The notes beneath the pieces are model-generated. The model was not told the origin of the DNA. It saw nothing but the letters and a program-made list of their open reading frames with translations, and ran no database searches. A DNA stretch of 49,440 nt from Gemmatimonadota bacterium (lineage in GTDB: Bacteria > Gemmatimonadota > Gemmatimonadetes > Palauibacterales > Palauibacteraceae), in the NCBI GenBank assembly GCA_022826685.1, contig JAJDUL010000030.1:1-49440 (forward strand), given 5' to 3'. Below are positions 25,849 to 33,601 of the stretch, one piece after another. Position 1 is the stretch's first letter; every line of letters starts with the position of its first letter. Both the position numbers and the translations under genes were made by a program.

Positions 25849-25888
25849 CGCGGGAGAGGCCTCATCCCCGGCGCGCGGGAGAGGCCTC
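25849..25888. repeat. 15-base direct repeat upstream of the M24 gene
   Basis: CGCGGGAGAGGCCTC occurs at 25849-25863 and 25874-25888, a 25-base period, in the region between the divergent M24 and small membrane protein genes, 53-92 bases before the M24 ATG. It could be an operator; no known binding motif is recognised. Confidence 0.7.
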
Positions 25889-25954
25889 GGACGGGACGGT
25901 GGCGGAAACGGTTCGGACCCCGCCATCGTAGAATCCTCCGGCCCCGGACGAGAG

Positions 25955-26000
25955 GGATACCTGATGAGGGATGCCTGATGAAGGGGGATGCCTGATGAAG
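25955..26000 (+). repeat. Triplicated start-region repeat
   Basis: Three near-identical copies of GGATGCCTGATGAAG (first copy GGATACCTGATGAG) at 25955-25968, 25969-25983 and 25986-26000. The last copy contains the ATG of the small membrane protein, and the AGGGGG between copies 2 and 3 serves as its ribosome-binding site. The repeat thus multiplies start-like ATG codons just upstream of the gene. Confidence 0.85.
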
Positions 26001-26252
26001 GACGTGGATTCGGATCTCCTGCCCGAACTCTACTCCCGGCAGGAATTGGACAAGGCCCGCCGGCGACACCGGATCGTCGGACGCATCGAGGGAATCGCGG
26101 CCGCCGTCGCCGCGGGCACGATCTTTAGTTTCCTGGGCTGGATTCCGACGGTCCTCATACTCGGCGTCGCCGGCTACCTCATCTACCGCTTCGTCCTCAA
26201 GCCCCGGAAGTCGTCCAGGTCGTCCGGGGCGTCCGAGGGGGACCTGACGTAG
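25995..26252 (+). CDS. Small single-pass membrane protein
   Basis: An 85-aa protein of unknown function. A charged N-terminal 30 residues (MKDVDSDLLPELYSRQELDKARRRHRIVGR) lead into a long hydrophobic hairpin or single span (about residues 33-68, IAAAVAAGTIFSFLGWIPTVLILGVAGYLIYRFVL) and a short basic/Ser tail. ATG 25995 has AGGGGG seven bases upstream; an in-frame ATG at 25971 lies within the tandem repeat. The last 70 bases overlap the 3' end of the AlbA-type regulator on the opposite strand. Confidence 0.65.
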   Translation: MKDVDSDLLPELYSRQELDKARRRHRIVGRIEGIAAAVAAGTIFSFLGWIPTVLILGVAGYLIYRFVLKPRKSSRSSGASEGDLT

Positions 26253-27586
26253 ACCCGACCCGGATCGTTCGGACTCGTGCCGACTTCGCGCACGAGCCCG
26301 CGTTCGACGAGCCGGGCCAGCCGCGTGCGAGTGGAGCGGGTCGAAAGGCCCACGGCTTCGGCGATGTCGCGCGTGCCGTGTCCGACCCCGCTCTCCAGCA
26401 CGCGCAGGATCGTGCCGTCCCGGTCGTCCACCAGGGCCGGACCCACCTTCTCCGTGCGCAGCGTGACGCGCAGCCGGAACGCGATCTCCTCCCAGACCGG
26501 CGCCGGCAGACCCGCGTCCCGGCAGGCGTCGATCATGCGCGGCGCCCCGCTCCCCCACTGTTCCACGAGCCCGAGTTCCTGGAAGACGCGGCCGAGCGCC
26601 CGGTTCCTGAGCTTCGAGACGCCGCGCGGCAGGTCCTCCAGCGTGAGCCCGAACGGCAGCAGGCCGGGGTTCTCGATCTCCACGCGGTCATCGAAGATCG
26701 CAACGCGGATCGGGGCGCCGCGCTGTGCATAATCCGTATGCACCACGGCGTTGGTGATGGCTTCCCGCACGGCCTCGGGCGGCAGATTCCAGTGGTCGAT
26801 GCGCCGCACTGGACCGATGGTGGCGCCGTGCAGCAGGTGCTTCTTCACGAACGAGACCGCCGATTCGATCGCCTCGATCGGGGGCCCCTCGAGCCGCGCC
26901 TGGTCGACGATGACCGCCCGGACCGTCCCGGCAAAGCGGCCGGCCTGAATCCAGGCGTCGGGGAAGTGCTCGAGGCGGTCGCTGCCGAACAGGAGCACGC
27001 CGGCGACCGTGGGTACGGACCGGCCCTGATGCGTGGTCACGAGGCGGAGGGTCTCCAGGTCGCGCCGCCTCAGTTTCCGGACCGCGGCGAACGACTCTGA
27101 AGCGGCTCTGAAGTCCACGGCTTCCGAGTCGAGCGCCGGCACCGGCTGCTCGTCGTAGGACTCGCCCGTGGCGGAACGCCGCATCTCCGCGATCAGTGGA
27201 AGGTCCGCCTGGCGGTTGGTCGAGCCCACCCGCACGTACGTGCCCGCTTCGAGTCCCTGCCGGGCGATGAAGTGCGGTCGCGCGGGGCTGGGATGGACGC
27301 GCACGGCGAGTACCTGCGCGCTGCGGAACCTCAGAATCTCGAGGTCCGGCCAGAGCGCGGGCCGGATGGCATCGCTGATCAGGCTGGCGGCCCGCTCTTC
27401 CATGTCGAGCGCACGTCGGACGCCCCTGACGTGCCGCGACCGATCTTCCACGCCGATGAGAACGGTGCCGCCCGCCGTGTTCGCGAACGCCACGACGGTG
27501 CGCAGGAATCCCCGAGGGGACGAAAGGTCCCGTTTGAACTCGAGGGTCTTGCCCTCCGGCCGGAGGAGCAGCTCACTTAGATCCAT
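26183..27586 (-). CDS. AlbA_2/Schlafen-type ATP-binding transcriptional regulator
   Basis: A 467-aa protein with three parts. The N-terminal AlbA_2 (Schlafen-like) domain (residues 1-130) has EFKRDLSSPRGFLRTVVAFANTAGGTVLIGVED and GTYVRVGSTNRQADL. A GHKL-type ATPase domain (about 270-345) has PPEAVREAITNAVVHTDYAQRGAPIRVAIFDDRVEIENPG. A C-terminal winged helix (about 395-450, DIAEAVGLSTRSTRTRLARLVERGLV) follows. Proteins of this layout are putative DNA-binding regulators and often occur in accessory or defence regions. The target is unknown; 17-base repeats in its upstream region suggest autoregulation. Confidence 0.85.
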   Translation of the reverse strand: MDLSELLLRPEGKTLEFKRDLSSPRGFLRTVVAFANTAGGTVLIGVEDRSRHVRGVRRALDMEERAASLISDAIRPALWPDLEILRFRSAQVLAVRVHPSPARPHFIARQGLEAGTYVRVGSTNRQADLPLIAEMRRSATGESYDEQPVPALDSEAVDFRAASESFAAVRKLRRRDLETLRLVTTHQGRSVPTVAGVLLFGSDRLEHFPDAWIQAGRFAGTVRAVIVDQARLEGPPIEAIESAVSFVKKHLLHGATIGPVRRIDHWNLPPEAVREAITNAVVHTDYAQRGAPIRVAIFDDRVEIENPGLLPFGLTLEDLPRGVSKLRNRALGRVFQELGLVEQWGSGAPRMIDACRDAGLPAPVWEEIAFRLRVTLRTEKVGPALVDDRDGTILRVLESGVGHGTRDIAEAVGLSTRSTRTRLARLVERGLVREVGTSPNDPGRVYVRSPSDAPDDLDDFRGLRTKR

Positions 27587-27593
27587 ACTCGGA

Positions 27594-27623
27594 AATCTAC
27601 TCTGAAGTCGTCGCGTCTGCCAA
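27594..27623 (-). promoter_or_regulatory. Candidate promoter of the AlbA-type regulator
   Basis: Minus strand TTGGCA (27618-27623), an 18-base spacer and TAGATT (27594-27599), with seven bases to ATG 27586. The transcript would start at or within two bases of the start codon, and no Shine-Dalgarno is present. Confidence 0.45.
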
Positions 27624-27650
27624 GCTTCCGAGTTCTACATCCCCCTCCGG

Positions 27651-27700
27651 ATCAACGGACCCTCAACCAGCCCATCAGACGGCTATCAACGGATCCTCAA
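27651..27700. repeat. Paired 17-base direct repeats, candidate operator
   Basis: ATCAACGGACCCTCAAC (27651-27667) and ATCAACGGATCCTCAAC (27684-27700) differ at one base and lie 33 bases apart, three helical turns. Each is itself a direct repeat of TCAAC with an 11-base period. They lie upstream of the promoter candidate for the AlbA-type regulator. A third related copy is at 39988-40004. Confidence 0.7.
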
Positions 27701-27722
27701 CAGACCCTTTCGGCCGCCTTGG

Positions 27723-28127
27723 TCAGGGCCAGACGGCGAGCACGACCGCCTGCCCGGTGAGGGCGACGGCGTTGTAGCCGAGGCTCAGGAAGAAGATCCC
27801 GGGCTTTCGCTGCTCGTAGGCCACGCCCTGGTATCCGACGTTGAGGACGAAGCCGATCGTGACCAACAGCCCCACGTGGACCCCGATCATCGCGCCCGAG
27901 CCGCCCATCACGGCGATGAGCTGCGCGAGGACGTAGGCGGTGACGAGCGAGAGGACGAAACTCGCCCCGTGCGTCTTCACCGGGTTGAAGTCCTTCTGGA
28001 TCTCCTCGGCGGTGGTCTCCATGAGCGAGAGCCACTGCTTGCCGAAGATCGGGCCGTACCACAGAAAGCCGACGACCAGGGGGACGACTCCGGCGACCAG
28101 AACGGCGAGCCAGTTGACGTCTTGCAC
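27723..28127 (-). CDS. DUF1761 integral membrane protein
   Basis: A 134-aa protein with four predicted transmembrane helices and the DUF1761 hallmarks: N-terminal VNWLAVLVAGVVPLVVGFLWYGPIFGKQW, the loop TTAEEIQKDFNPVKTHG, and a C-terminal YEQRKPGIFFLSLGYNAVAL. The family has no known function. GTG 28127 has GGAG seven bases upstream and follows the CocE gene by three bases, so it is the last gene of the tctCBA-mmgE-cocE set. Confidence 0.87.
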   Translation of the reverse strand: MQDVNWLAVLVAGVVPLVVGFLWYGPIFGKQWLSLMETTAEEIQKDFNPVKTHGASFVLSLVTAYVLAQLIAVMGGSGAMIGVHVGLLVTIGFVLNVGYQGVAYEQRKPGIFFLSLGYNAVALTGQAVVLAVWP

Positions 28128-28130
28128 GGT

Positions 28131-30110
28131 CTATCTCCTTTGAAGCGGGAGGTGGATCGCCGACGCACGGGCGGCGGCGTGATGGACGGTGTTGTCGGCC
28201 GGGACCATGCGCGTGTGGCGCCCGAGCGGTTCACCCGTGTTGGGGTTCACATCGAAGCGGGGATAGTTGGAACTCGAGATCTCGAGCCGGATGCGGTGGC
28301 CGGCCCGGAACCGGTTGGCCGTCGGGAAGAGCCGGATCTCCATCTCGTAGACCTCACCGGGCGTCATCAGCGTCTCCCGCTCGCGGGAATCCCGGTAGCG
28401 GGCGCGGAGGATCCCGTCGGTGACGTTGAGGTCGAAGCCCTCGGGATAGTCTTCGTTCGGGGGATAGACGTCGACGAGCTTGGCGGTGAAGTCGGTGTCG
28501 GGGGCGCTGGACGAGATCCACAGCGTGGCGGTGACCGGGCCGATGACCTCCAGGTCCTCCGCCAGGGGCCCGGTCTCGAACACGAGCACGTCGGACCGGT
28601 CGGCGGTGCGGCGGCCGTCGACCTCGGAGGCGAAGAAGCCGTTCTCGGAGCCGCCCTCGAGCGACCGGAAGGTGCGCTCGCGCTGGTCGTAGCCGCCCCG
28701 CTTCAGCGCGCCCGAGAAGGCCCCGCCGATCGTGGGTACCGGGTGCTCGGGATCATAGATGTAGGTCGTCGATCCCTCGTCCGCGCCGGGAGGCTCGCGC
28801 GTGAGTCCGCCGCCCGCGCGCAGGTAGAAGGGCATCGCTTCGGTCCCCTCGAGCGGCCAGCTCTGCGCGGTGCGCCACTCGCCGCCGTGGAAGAGGCGTC
28901 CGTTCCCGTCGCGGCGGCCGTCGCCACCTCCCATGACGAAGATCGTGACGGGACCCGCGGCCTCGCCCGCCAGCCGCTCGTCGCCCTCGAACAGTCCGGT
29001 CCCGCGCTGTCCGCGGAGGTGCCGGTCGAACCAGCGCAGGTGGAACTCGCGCGAGAAATCCTCGACCGCGGCCTCGGCCCCGAACTCGATGTCGCCGGCG
29101 TATGAGCGGCTGTTCCCGCCGTGCGTCCACGGGCCCATGAGGAGCGTCATGGGCGACGACTTCCGCCGCGAGAGTTCGACGAAGCTCTGGATCGTGCCCG
29201 GGGCGTAGGAGTCGTACCAGCCGCCGACGTGCAGCATCGGGACGTCCGACGTCTCGTCGTAGTACTCGACCCAGTTGCGGCCGATGCCCCGGAAATAGTC
29301 GTCGTAGTCGCCGTGGTTCTGCATCGTGAGGTAGTAGTCCTCGAAATTCGGCGCGACGGAGAGCGGGTTCTCCCCTTTCCGGAAGGGCGTGTCGGGGAAC
29401 CAGTCCGACGGCGGCTCCTCGGCGAGCCGGAAGCGGATCTCGGGGTCGTCCGCCACCGCCGCGAGCTGGAGGTGTGCCCAGCCGAGCTGCTGGCCGAGTT
29501 CGAGCGCGCCGTGGTTGCGGACCTTGTGCGTCCAGGCGTCGGAGAGGCCTCCCATCGTGAGCACGAGCGTCCGGAGGCCCGGCGGGTTCAGCTTGGCGGC
29601 GTCCGCCTGCGTGTGGGCGCCGTAGGAGGTCCCCCACATGCCGACGGAGGGCTCCGCGTAGTCAAGCCCCGTGATCCACTCGATCGTGTCGTAGCCGTCG
29701 GGGGCGTCGAACTCGTGGTACTTCTGGAACGTGCCCTCGGAGGCGTAGAGCCCGCGCGTGTCCTGCAGCACGACGACGTAGCCGTGCGTCGTGAACCAGC
29801 GGGCCTGGTCCACGAGTCCGCGCGAGGTCTTGTCGTACGGGGTCCGGTGGAGGAGGACGGGGAACGGTCCACCCACGGGCTCGTACTCGCGGGAGGGACG
29901 GTAGACGTCCGTCGCGAGGCGGATCCCGTCGCGCATCTCCACCATGAGATCCGTCTCGACCTGGAGCGCATCGTACGGTCCGCGCCCCGCCGCGTCCGCC
30001 GCCGCGTCCGGGGCCGCTTCCGTCCCCTCGCCCGAGCGGGTCGCATCGCCGCAGGCCGCGAGCCACAGCGCGCCCAGCAGGGCGAGGCCGCGCGGAGCGC
30101 GGCGCATCAC
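28131..30110 (-). CDS. CocE/NonD family hydrolase (S15-like) lipoprotein
   Basis: A 659-aa exported serine hydrolase of the CocE/X-Pro dipeptidyl-peptidase (S15) superfamily. Lipobox cysteine is C20 (LWLAAC). The alpha/beta-hydrolase core carries S162 (MWGTSYGAHTQ), the acid in GGWYDSYAPGT and the His in GPWTHGGN. A C-terminal jelly-roll domain follows (about 430-650). Substrates in the family include esters such as cocaine, glutaryl-7-ACA and proline-containing dipeptides. GTG 30110 overlaps the mmgE stop (GTGATG); the adjacent ATG 30107 is the alternative. Its link to the transporter genes upstream suggests an ester substrate, but this is inference. Confidence 0.9.
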   Translation of the reverse strand: MMRRAPRGLALLGALWLAACGDATRSGEGTEAAPDAAADAAGRGPYDALQVETDLMVEMRDGIRLATDVYRPSREYEPVGGPFPVLLHRTPYDKTSRGLVDQARWFTTHGYVVVLQDTRGLYASEGTFQKYHEFDAPDGYDTIEWITGLDYAEPSVGMWGTSYGAHTQADAAKLNPPGLRTLVLTMGGLSDAWTHKVRNHGALELGQQLGWAHLQLAAVADDPEIRFRLAEEPPSDWFPDTPFRKGENPLSVAPNFEDYYLTMQNHGDYDDYFRGIGRNWVEYYDETSDVPMLHVGGWYDSYAPGTIQSFVELSRRKSSPMTLLMGPWTHGGNSRSYAGDIEFGAEAAVEDFSREFHLRWFDRHLRGQRGTGLFEGDERLAGEAAGPVTIFVMGGGDGRRDGNGRLFHGGEWRTAQSWPLEGTEAMPFYLRAGGGLTREPPGADEGSTTYIYDPEHPVPTIGGAFSGALKRGGYDQRERTFRSLEGGSENGFFASEVDGRRTADRSDVLVFETGPLAEDLEVIGPVTATLWISSSAPDTDFTAKLVDVYPPNEDYPEGFDLNVTDGILRARYRDSRERETLMTPGEVYEMEIRLFPTANRFRAGHRIRLEISSSNYPRFDVNPNTGEPLGRHTRMVPADNTVHHAAARASAIHLPLQRR

Positions 30111-31522
30111 GCGGGGACTCCGGCGGCGGCGCGGGCCGGGGCCGTCGAGAGCGCGCCCACGAGGTCGTCGATGTGCGCGAGTTCGTCCACCCGTTCGAGC
30201 CGGTCCAGCGCACCGTCGATCCGCGCGTCGCCCATCACGAGGCTCGCGCAGTCCCGGAACTTCTCGTGCAGCTCCTCGCGGGTGAGCGGCCGCTCCGGTC
30301 CGCCGGGATATGTGTCCGCCTCGGTGTGAAGCTCGGTCCCATCGCGGAGCCGCACGTCGATCGCGCTCCGCATGCGGTCGTAGCCGCGGGCGTCGATCTC
30401 TTCGTCGAACCGGACGGTCACGCGGCGCATCATGTCCGCCGCCTCGTCGGAGAGGACGAAGTCGTCGTGGAACTCGCGGATCCCGGCCCGCCGCCGCAGG
30501 ACGATGCTCGAGAGGACGAAGGGGATGCAGAACTTCGCCTCGAGTTCGTTGCGGGGTACGGGATACCGGAGCGGGTTGAGGATGTTGTGCCCGGCGCGGA
30601 AGGTGATCTCGGCGACATCGTCGGGCGCGAGGTCGTGCTCGGTGACGAGTTCAAGCATGGCGGCCATGCTGGGGTGGCCGAGGCTCCCCGAGGGGAACGG
30701 TTTCACGGAGACGCCGGGGTCCAGCAGGGTGTACGGGGAGCCGAGGGCGCCGACCAGCCGCTCGGGCTCGAAGCCGCCGCCGAAGACGCGGAAGAAGCCC
30801 CACGGCGCCTCCAGCGCGTCGTGCCCGGCCGTGAAGCCGCGGGCCGCGAGGTCGACCGCCAGGACGCCGTTTTCCGCGGCCCGGCCCGCGTGGAGCGGCT
30901 TCGTCATGGTGCCGAACCCGAGCCGGATCCCCGACGACAGGCTGGCGGCGATCCCGAGCGCCATCGCGAGATCGTCCGCCCCCAGGCCGGCCAGCTTCGC
31001 CGCCGTGGCGCAGGCGCCGAGCGTGCCGATCGTCGCCGTCGAGTGGAACCCCTCCATGTAGTGCCGGGGGTCGATCGCCTCGGCGATCTTGCACTCCACC
31101 TCGAACCCGATGAGGAACGCCTCCAGGAATTCGGCCCCCGTGGCCCCTTCCCTTTCCGCCACCGCGTATCCCGCCGCCAGAGGCGCGACCGTCGGGTGCG
31201 TGAGGAGTCCGAAGATCCGGTCCGGCGCGTTCGAAAGCTGCGTGTCGTCGAAATCCATCGCGTGGCCGGCCGTGCCGTTCGCCCGGGCGGCGAGCGAGGC
31301 GGGGGCGCGCGCGTCCGGCGGGCCCAGCACCGTCGCCTGCGGGTTCCCGCCCTGCACGGCGATCTGGTTGCGGACGATGCGCGAGCAGGCATCCGTCGAG
31401 CCGGCGAGGATCACGCCGGTGCCGTCGGTGACGCACCGCCGCCCCTCGGCCAGCAGTCTCTCGGGGAAATCGTCGATCGATATCTCGAGTATGAAGTCGA
31501 TGACCGCACGCGTCGCGCTCAC
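30107..31522 (-). CDS. MmgE/PrpD family protein (2-methylcitrate dehydratase-like)
   Basis: A 471-aa member of the MmgE/PrpD superfamily (2-methylcitrate dehydratase, cis-aconitate decarboxylase and relatives). Visible features are TRAVIDFILEISIDDFPERLLAEGRRCVTDGTGVILAG, NGTAGHAMDFDD (catalytic-region H/D), LSSGIRLGFGTMTKPLHAGRAAENGVLAV and SGSLGHPSMAAMLEL. The frame is open far upstream, but GTG 31522 overlaps the tctA stop (GTGA) and matches the family N-terminus. Its position directly after a complete tricarboxylate transporter suggests it acts on the imported acid, for example by dehydration or decarboxylation. Confidence 0.9.
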   Translation of the reverse strand: MSATRAVIDFILEISIDDFPERLLAEGRRCVTDGTGVILAGSTDACSRIVRNQIAVQGGNPQATVLGPPDARAPASLAARANGTAGHAMDFDDTQLSNAPDRIFGLLTHPTVAPLAAGYAVAEREGATGAEFLEAFLIGFEVECKIAEAIDPRHYMEGFHSTATIGTLGACATAAKLAGLGADDLAMALGIAASLSSGIRLGFGTMTKPLHAGRAAENGVLAVDLAARGFTAGHDALEAPWGFFRVFGGGFEPERLVGALGSPYTLLDPGVSVKPFPSGSLGHPSMAAMLELVTEHDLAPDDVAEITFRAGHNILNPLRYPVPRNELEAKFCIPFVLSSIVLRRRAGIREFHDDFVLSDEAADMMRRVTVRFDEEIDARGYDRMRSAIDVRLRDGTELHTEADTYPGGPERPLTREELHEKFRDCASLVMGDARIDGALDRLERVDELAHIDDLVGALSTAPARAAAGVPA

Positions 31523-33093
31523 TCGTGTTCCTCTCGCCGGGGTTCGTGGTCGTGTGTGTCGGATCCTTCGTGTGTGCCGGGTCCCTCGTGTGTGTCGGGT
31601 CCGGTGTCGAGCGCTCGCGTCCTCCCCGATATCAGGCGGCTGCGGACCGCCGGGGCCGCGAAGCTCACCGCCGCCAGCACTAGCAGCACCAGGCTGATCG
31701 GGCTCTCCAGGAAGACCGAGTGCGACCCCGAGGACAGGCTCAGCGCCCGCCGATAGTTCGTCTCGATCATGGGACCGAGGATGAGGCCAAGCACCGCCGG
31801 CGCCAGCGGGTAGCCGCCTCGCAGCATAGCGAAGCCGACGAGCCCGAAGAAGAGGGCGGCCCACGCATCCGCCGCGTTGCCGCGGAGGGAGAAGGTGCCC
31901 ACGAGCGAGATCGCGACGACGAGCGGCATCAGGATCGACGACCGCAGCCGGACCACCCGCGTCCAGAGGGGGATCCCGAGGCGCCCCACGGCCAGCATCA
32001 GAAGCACCGCCACCACGAATCCCGCGTACAGCGCGTAGACGAGTTCGGAGCGCTCGGTCATGAGCAGCGGGCCGGGCGCCACGCCCTGCACGGTCAGACC
32101 CCCGAGGAGGACCGCGGCGCTGGCGGAACCGGGGATCCCGAGCGCGAGGAGCGGGATCATCGCCGCCCCCACGCAGGAGTTGTTCGCGGCCTCCGGCGCC
32201 GCGATTCCCGCCGGCAGGCCCGTCCCGAACCGCTCCGGCGTTTTCGAGACCCGGCGCTCCTCGTTCCACGCCACGATGGAGGCGATCGTCGCCCCGGCCC
32301 CGGGGATGGCCCCGATCAGACCCCCGATGGCCGACCCCCGCAGAATCGTGCGCCACAGTCCGAACAACTCGCGGGCCTTCGGGAGGGCGCCCGCGATGCC
32401 GCTCCCGGGGGGCGTCGACCTGCGGCGGCCCGTCACCGCGGCCAGCGCCTCCGCGATCGCGAAGAAGCCGATCAGCATGGGGACGAGCCCGAGACCGTCC
32501 ATGAGCGCATTCGTGCCGAAGGTGAGCCGCGGCGCCCCCGTGAGCACGTCGAGCCCGACGATGAAGAAGAGGAGTCCGAGGAGCGCGCTCACGATCCCCT
32601 TGAACGGGTCCTTTCCCACGAGGTTCGCGACGATGGAGAGCCCGAACACGCCGAGCCCGAAGTACTCCGCCGGCCCGAAGGCGATCGCGGCCCGCGAGAG
32701 CGGCCCCAGCGCGACCACGAGGAGGATGGTGCCGAGGAGCCCGCCGCTCATGCTGGAAAAGAGGGAGATCCCGAGCGCGCGTCCCGCCTCGCCGCGCCGC
32801 GTCATGGCGTAGCCGTCGAAGGTCGTGGCGAGGGCGGGCGAACTCCCCGGCACGCCGATCGCGATCGCGGTGATCGAACCGCCGTACTCCGCCGCCATGT
32901 AGATCGAGACCATCATCAGGAGCGCCGGCGTCGGGTCGAGCGCGAAGGTGACCGGGAGGACGAGCGCGAGTCCCACCGTCGAACTCAGCCCCGGCATCGC
33001 GCCCGCGAACACGCCGAGGAGGCTCCCCGCGAGGAGCGCGGCGAGGTTCCCCGGCTGGAGCGCCGTCAGCAGGCCGTCGAGGAACGCGGACAT
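31519..33093 (-). CDS. tctA: Tripartite tricarboxylate transporter large permease TctA
   Basis: A 524-aa inner-membrane permease with about 11-12 transmembrane helices. It carries the two family signatures: LLGVFAGAMPGLSSTVGLALVLP near the N-terminus and YGGSITAIAIGVPGSSPALATTFDGY. With TctB and the binding protein TctC it takes up tricarboxylates or other carboxylates using ion gradients. The C-terminal 30 residues are a non-family hydrophilic tail rich in Thr, His, Glu and Gly, built by an 18-base tandem repeat. It starts 10 bases after the tctB stop. Confidence 0.95.
   Translation of the reverse strand: MSAFLDGLLTALQPGNLAALLAGSLLGVFAGAMPGLSSTVGLALVLPVTFALDPTPALLMMVSIYMAAEYGGSITAIAIGVPGSSPALATTFDGYAMTRRGEAGRALGISLFSSMSGGLLGTILLVVALGPLSRAAIAFGPAEYFGLGVFGLSIVANLVGKDPFKGIVSALLGLLFFIVGLDVLTGAPRLTFGTNALMDGLGLVPMLIGFFAIAEALAAVTGRRRSTPPGSGIAGALPKARELFGLWRTILRGSAIGGLIGAIPGAGATIASIVAWNEERRVSKTPERFGTGLPAGIAAPEAANNSCVGAAMIPLLALGIPGSASAAVLLGGLTVQGVAPGPLLMTERSELVYALYAGFVVAVLLMLAVGRLGIPLWTRVVRLRSSILMPLVVAISLVGTFSLRGNAADAWAALFFGLVGFAMLRGGYPLAPAVLGLILGPMIETNYRRALSLSSGSHSVFLESPISLVLLVLAAVSFAAPAVRSRLISGRTRALDTGPDTHEGPGTHEGSDTHDHEPRREEHE
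31551..31604. repeat. 18-base tandem repeat (three units) in the 3' end of tctA
   Basis: Units at 31551-31568, 31569-31586 and 31587-31604 share CGTGTGTGYCGGRTCC. On the minus strand they encode GPDTHE, GPGTHE and GSDTHD at the C-terminus of TctA. The reading frame is kept whatever the copy number. Confidence 0.95.
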
Positions 33094-33103
33094 GGGCGGC
33101 GAG

Positions 33104-33601
33104 TCAGAACCCGGACGGGAGCGGCACGCCGAGCACCACCATGAACACGAGATAGATGAAGGCCGCGAAGCCGAGCGGCACGGCGATGAGCGCGAGCCGC
33201 GAGCGCTCGCCCGTCAGCCACATCAGCCCGGCGACGAGGAGCGGAACCGACAAGACGGTCCCGAGCCGGGGCCAGGCGAGGAGGAAGACGGCGATCCACG
33301 CGGCTCCGAGCGCCAGGCGGACGCCGCGGCGGCCTCCCGCGCCCGGGGCCGCGCTCCCCCGGGAACGTCCCGGGTCCGATTCCGGCGGCTGCCGCGCGGC
33401 CCGGACCGCGAGCCACGCCGCGCAGCCCATGAGCAGCACGGCGAGCAGCCGCGGGAAGAAGGCCGGACCCGGCGCCCCCTCGGCCAGCGATCCCGGGTAG
33501 GAGCGCGAGTCCAGCAGAACCCCCGCCGCCACGACGGCGAGCAGTCCGGCTTCCGCGAGCAGGCCCAGCCGCGTCGTCCCGCCCGCGGAGGCGCTACTCA
33601 T
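33104..33601 (-). CDS. tctB: Tripartite tricarboxylate transporter small subunit TctB
   Basis: A 165-aa membrane protein with four predicted helices and the TctB layout: a first helix followed by SRSYPGSLAEGAPGPAFFPRLLAVLLMG, then a charged cytoplasmic loop (about residues 70-90) and two closing helices ending YLVFMVVLGVPLPSGF. It pairs with TctA; its exact role is unknown in the family. The ATG overlaps the tctC stop by eight bases (ATGAGTAG), which supports a single transcript. Confidence 0.87.
   Translation of the reverse strand: MSSASAGGTTRLGLLAEAGLLAVVAAGVLLDSRSYPGSLAEGAPGPAFFPRLLAVLLMGCAAWLAVRAARQPPESDPGRSRGSAAPGAGGRRGVRLALGAAWIAVFLLAWPRLGTVLSVPLLVAGLMWLTGERSRLALIAVPLGFAAFIYLVFMVVLGVPLPSGF

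Noticed and set aside
31551..31604. Three 18-base repeats considered as a CRISPR fragment
   Set aside because: No spacers; contiguous units in frame at the end of tctA.
30173..31756. 527-codon plus-strand open frame
   Set aside because: Antisense of mmgE/prpD and tctA; no recognisable motif.
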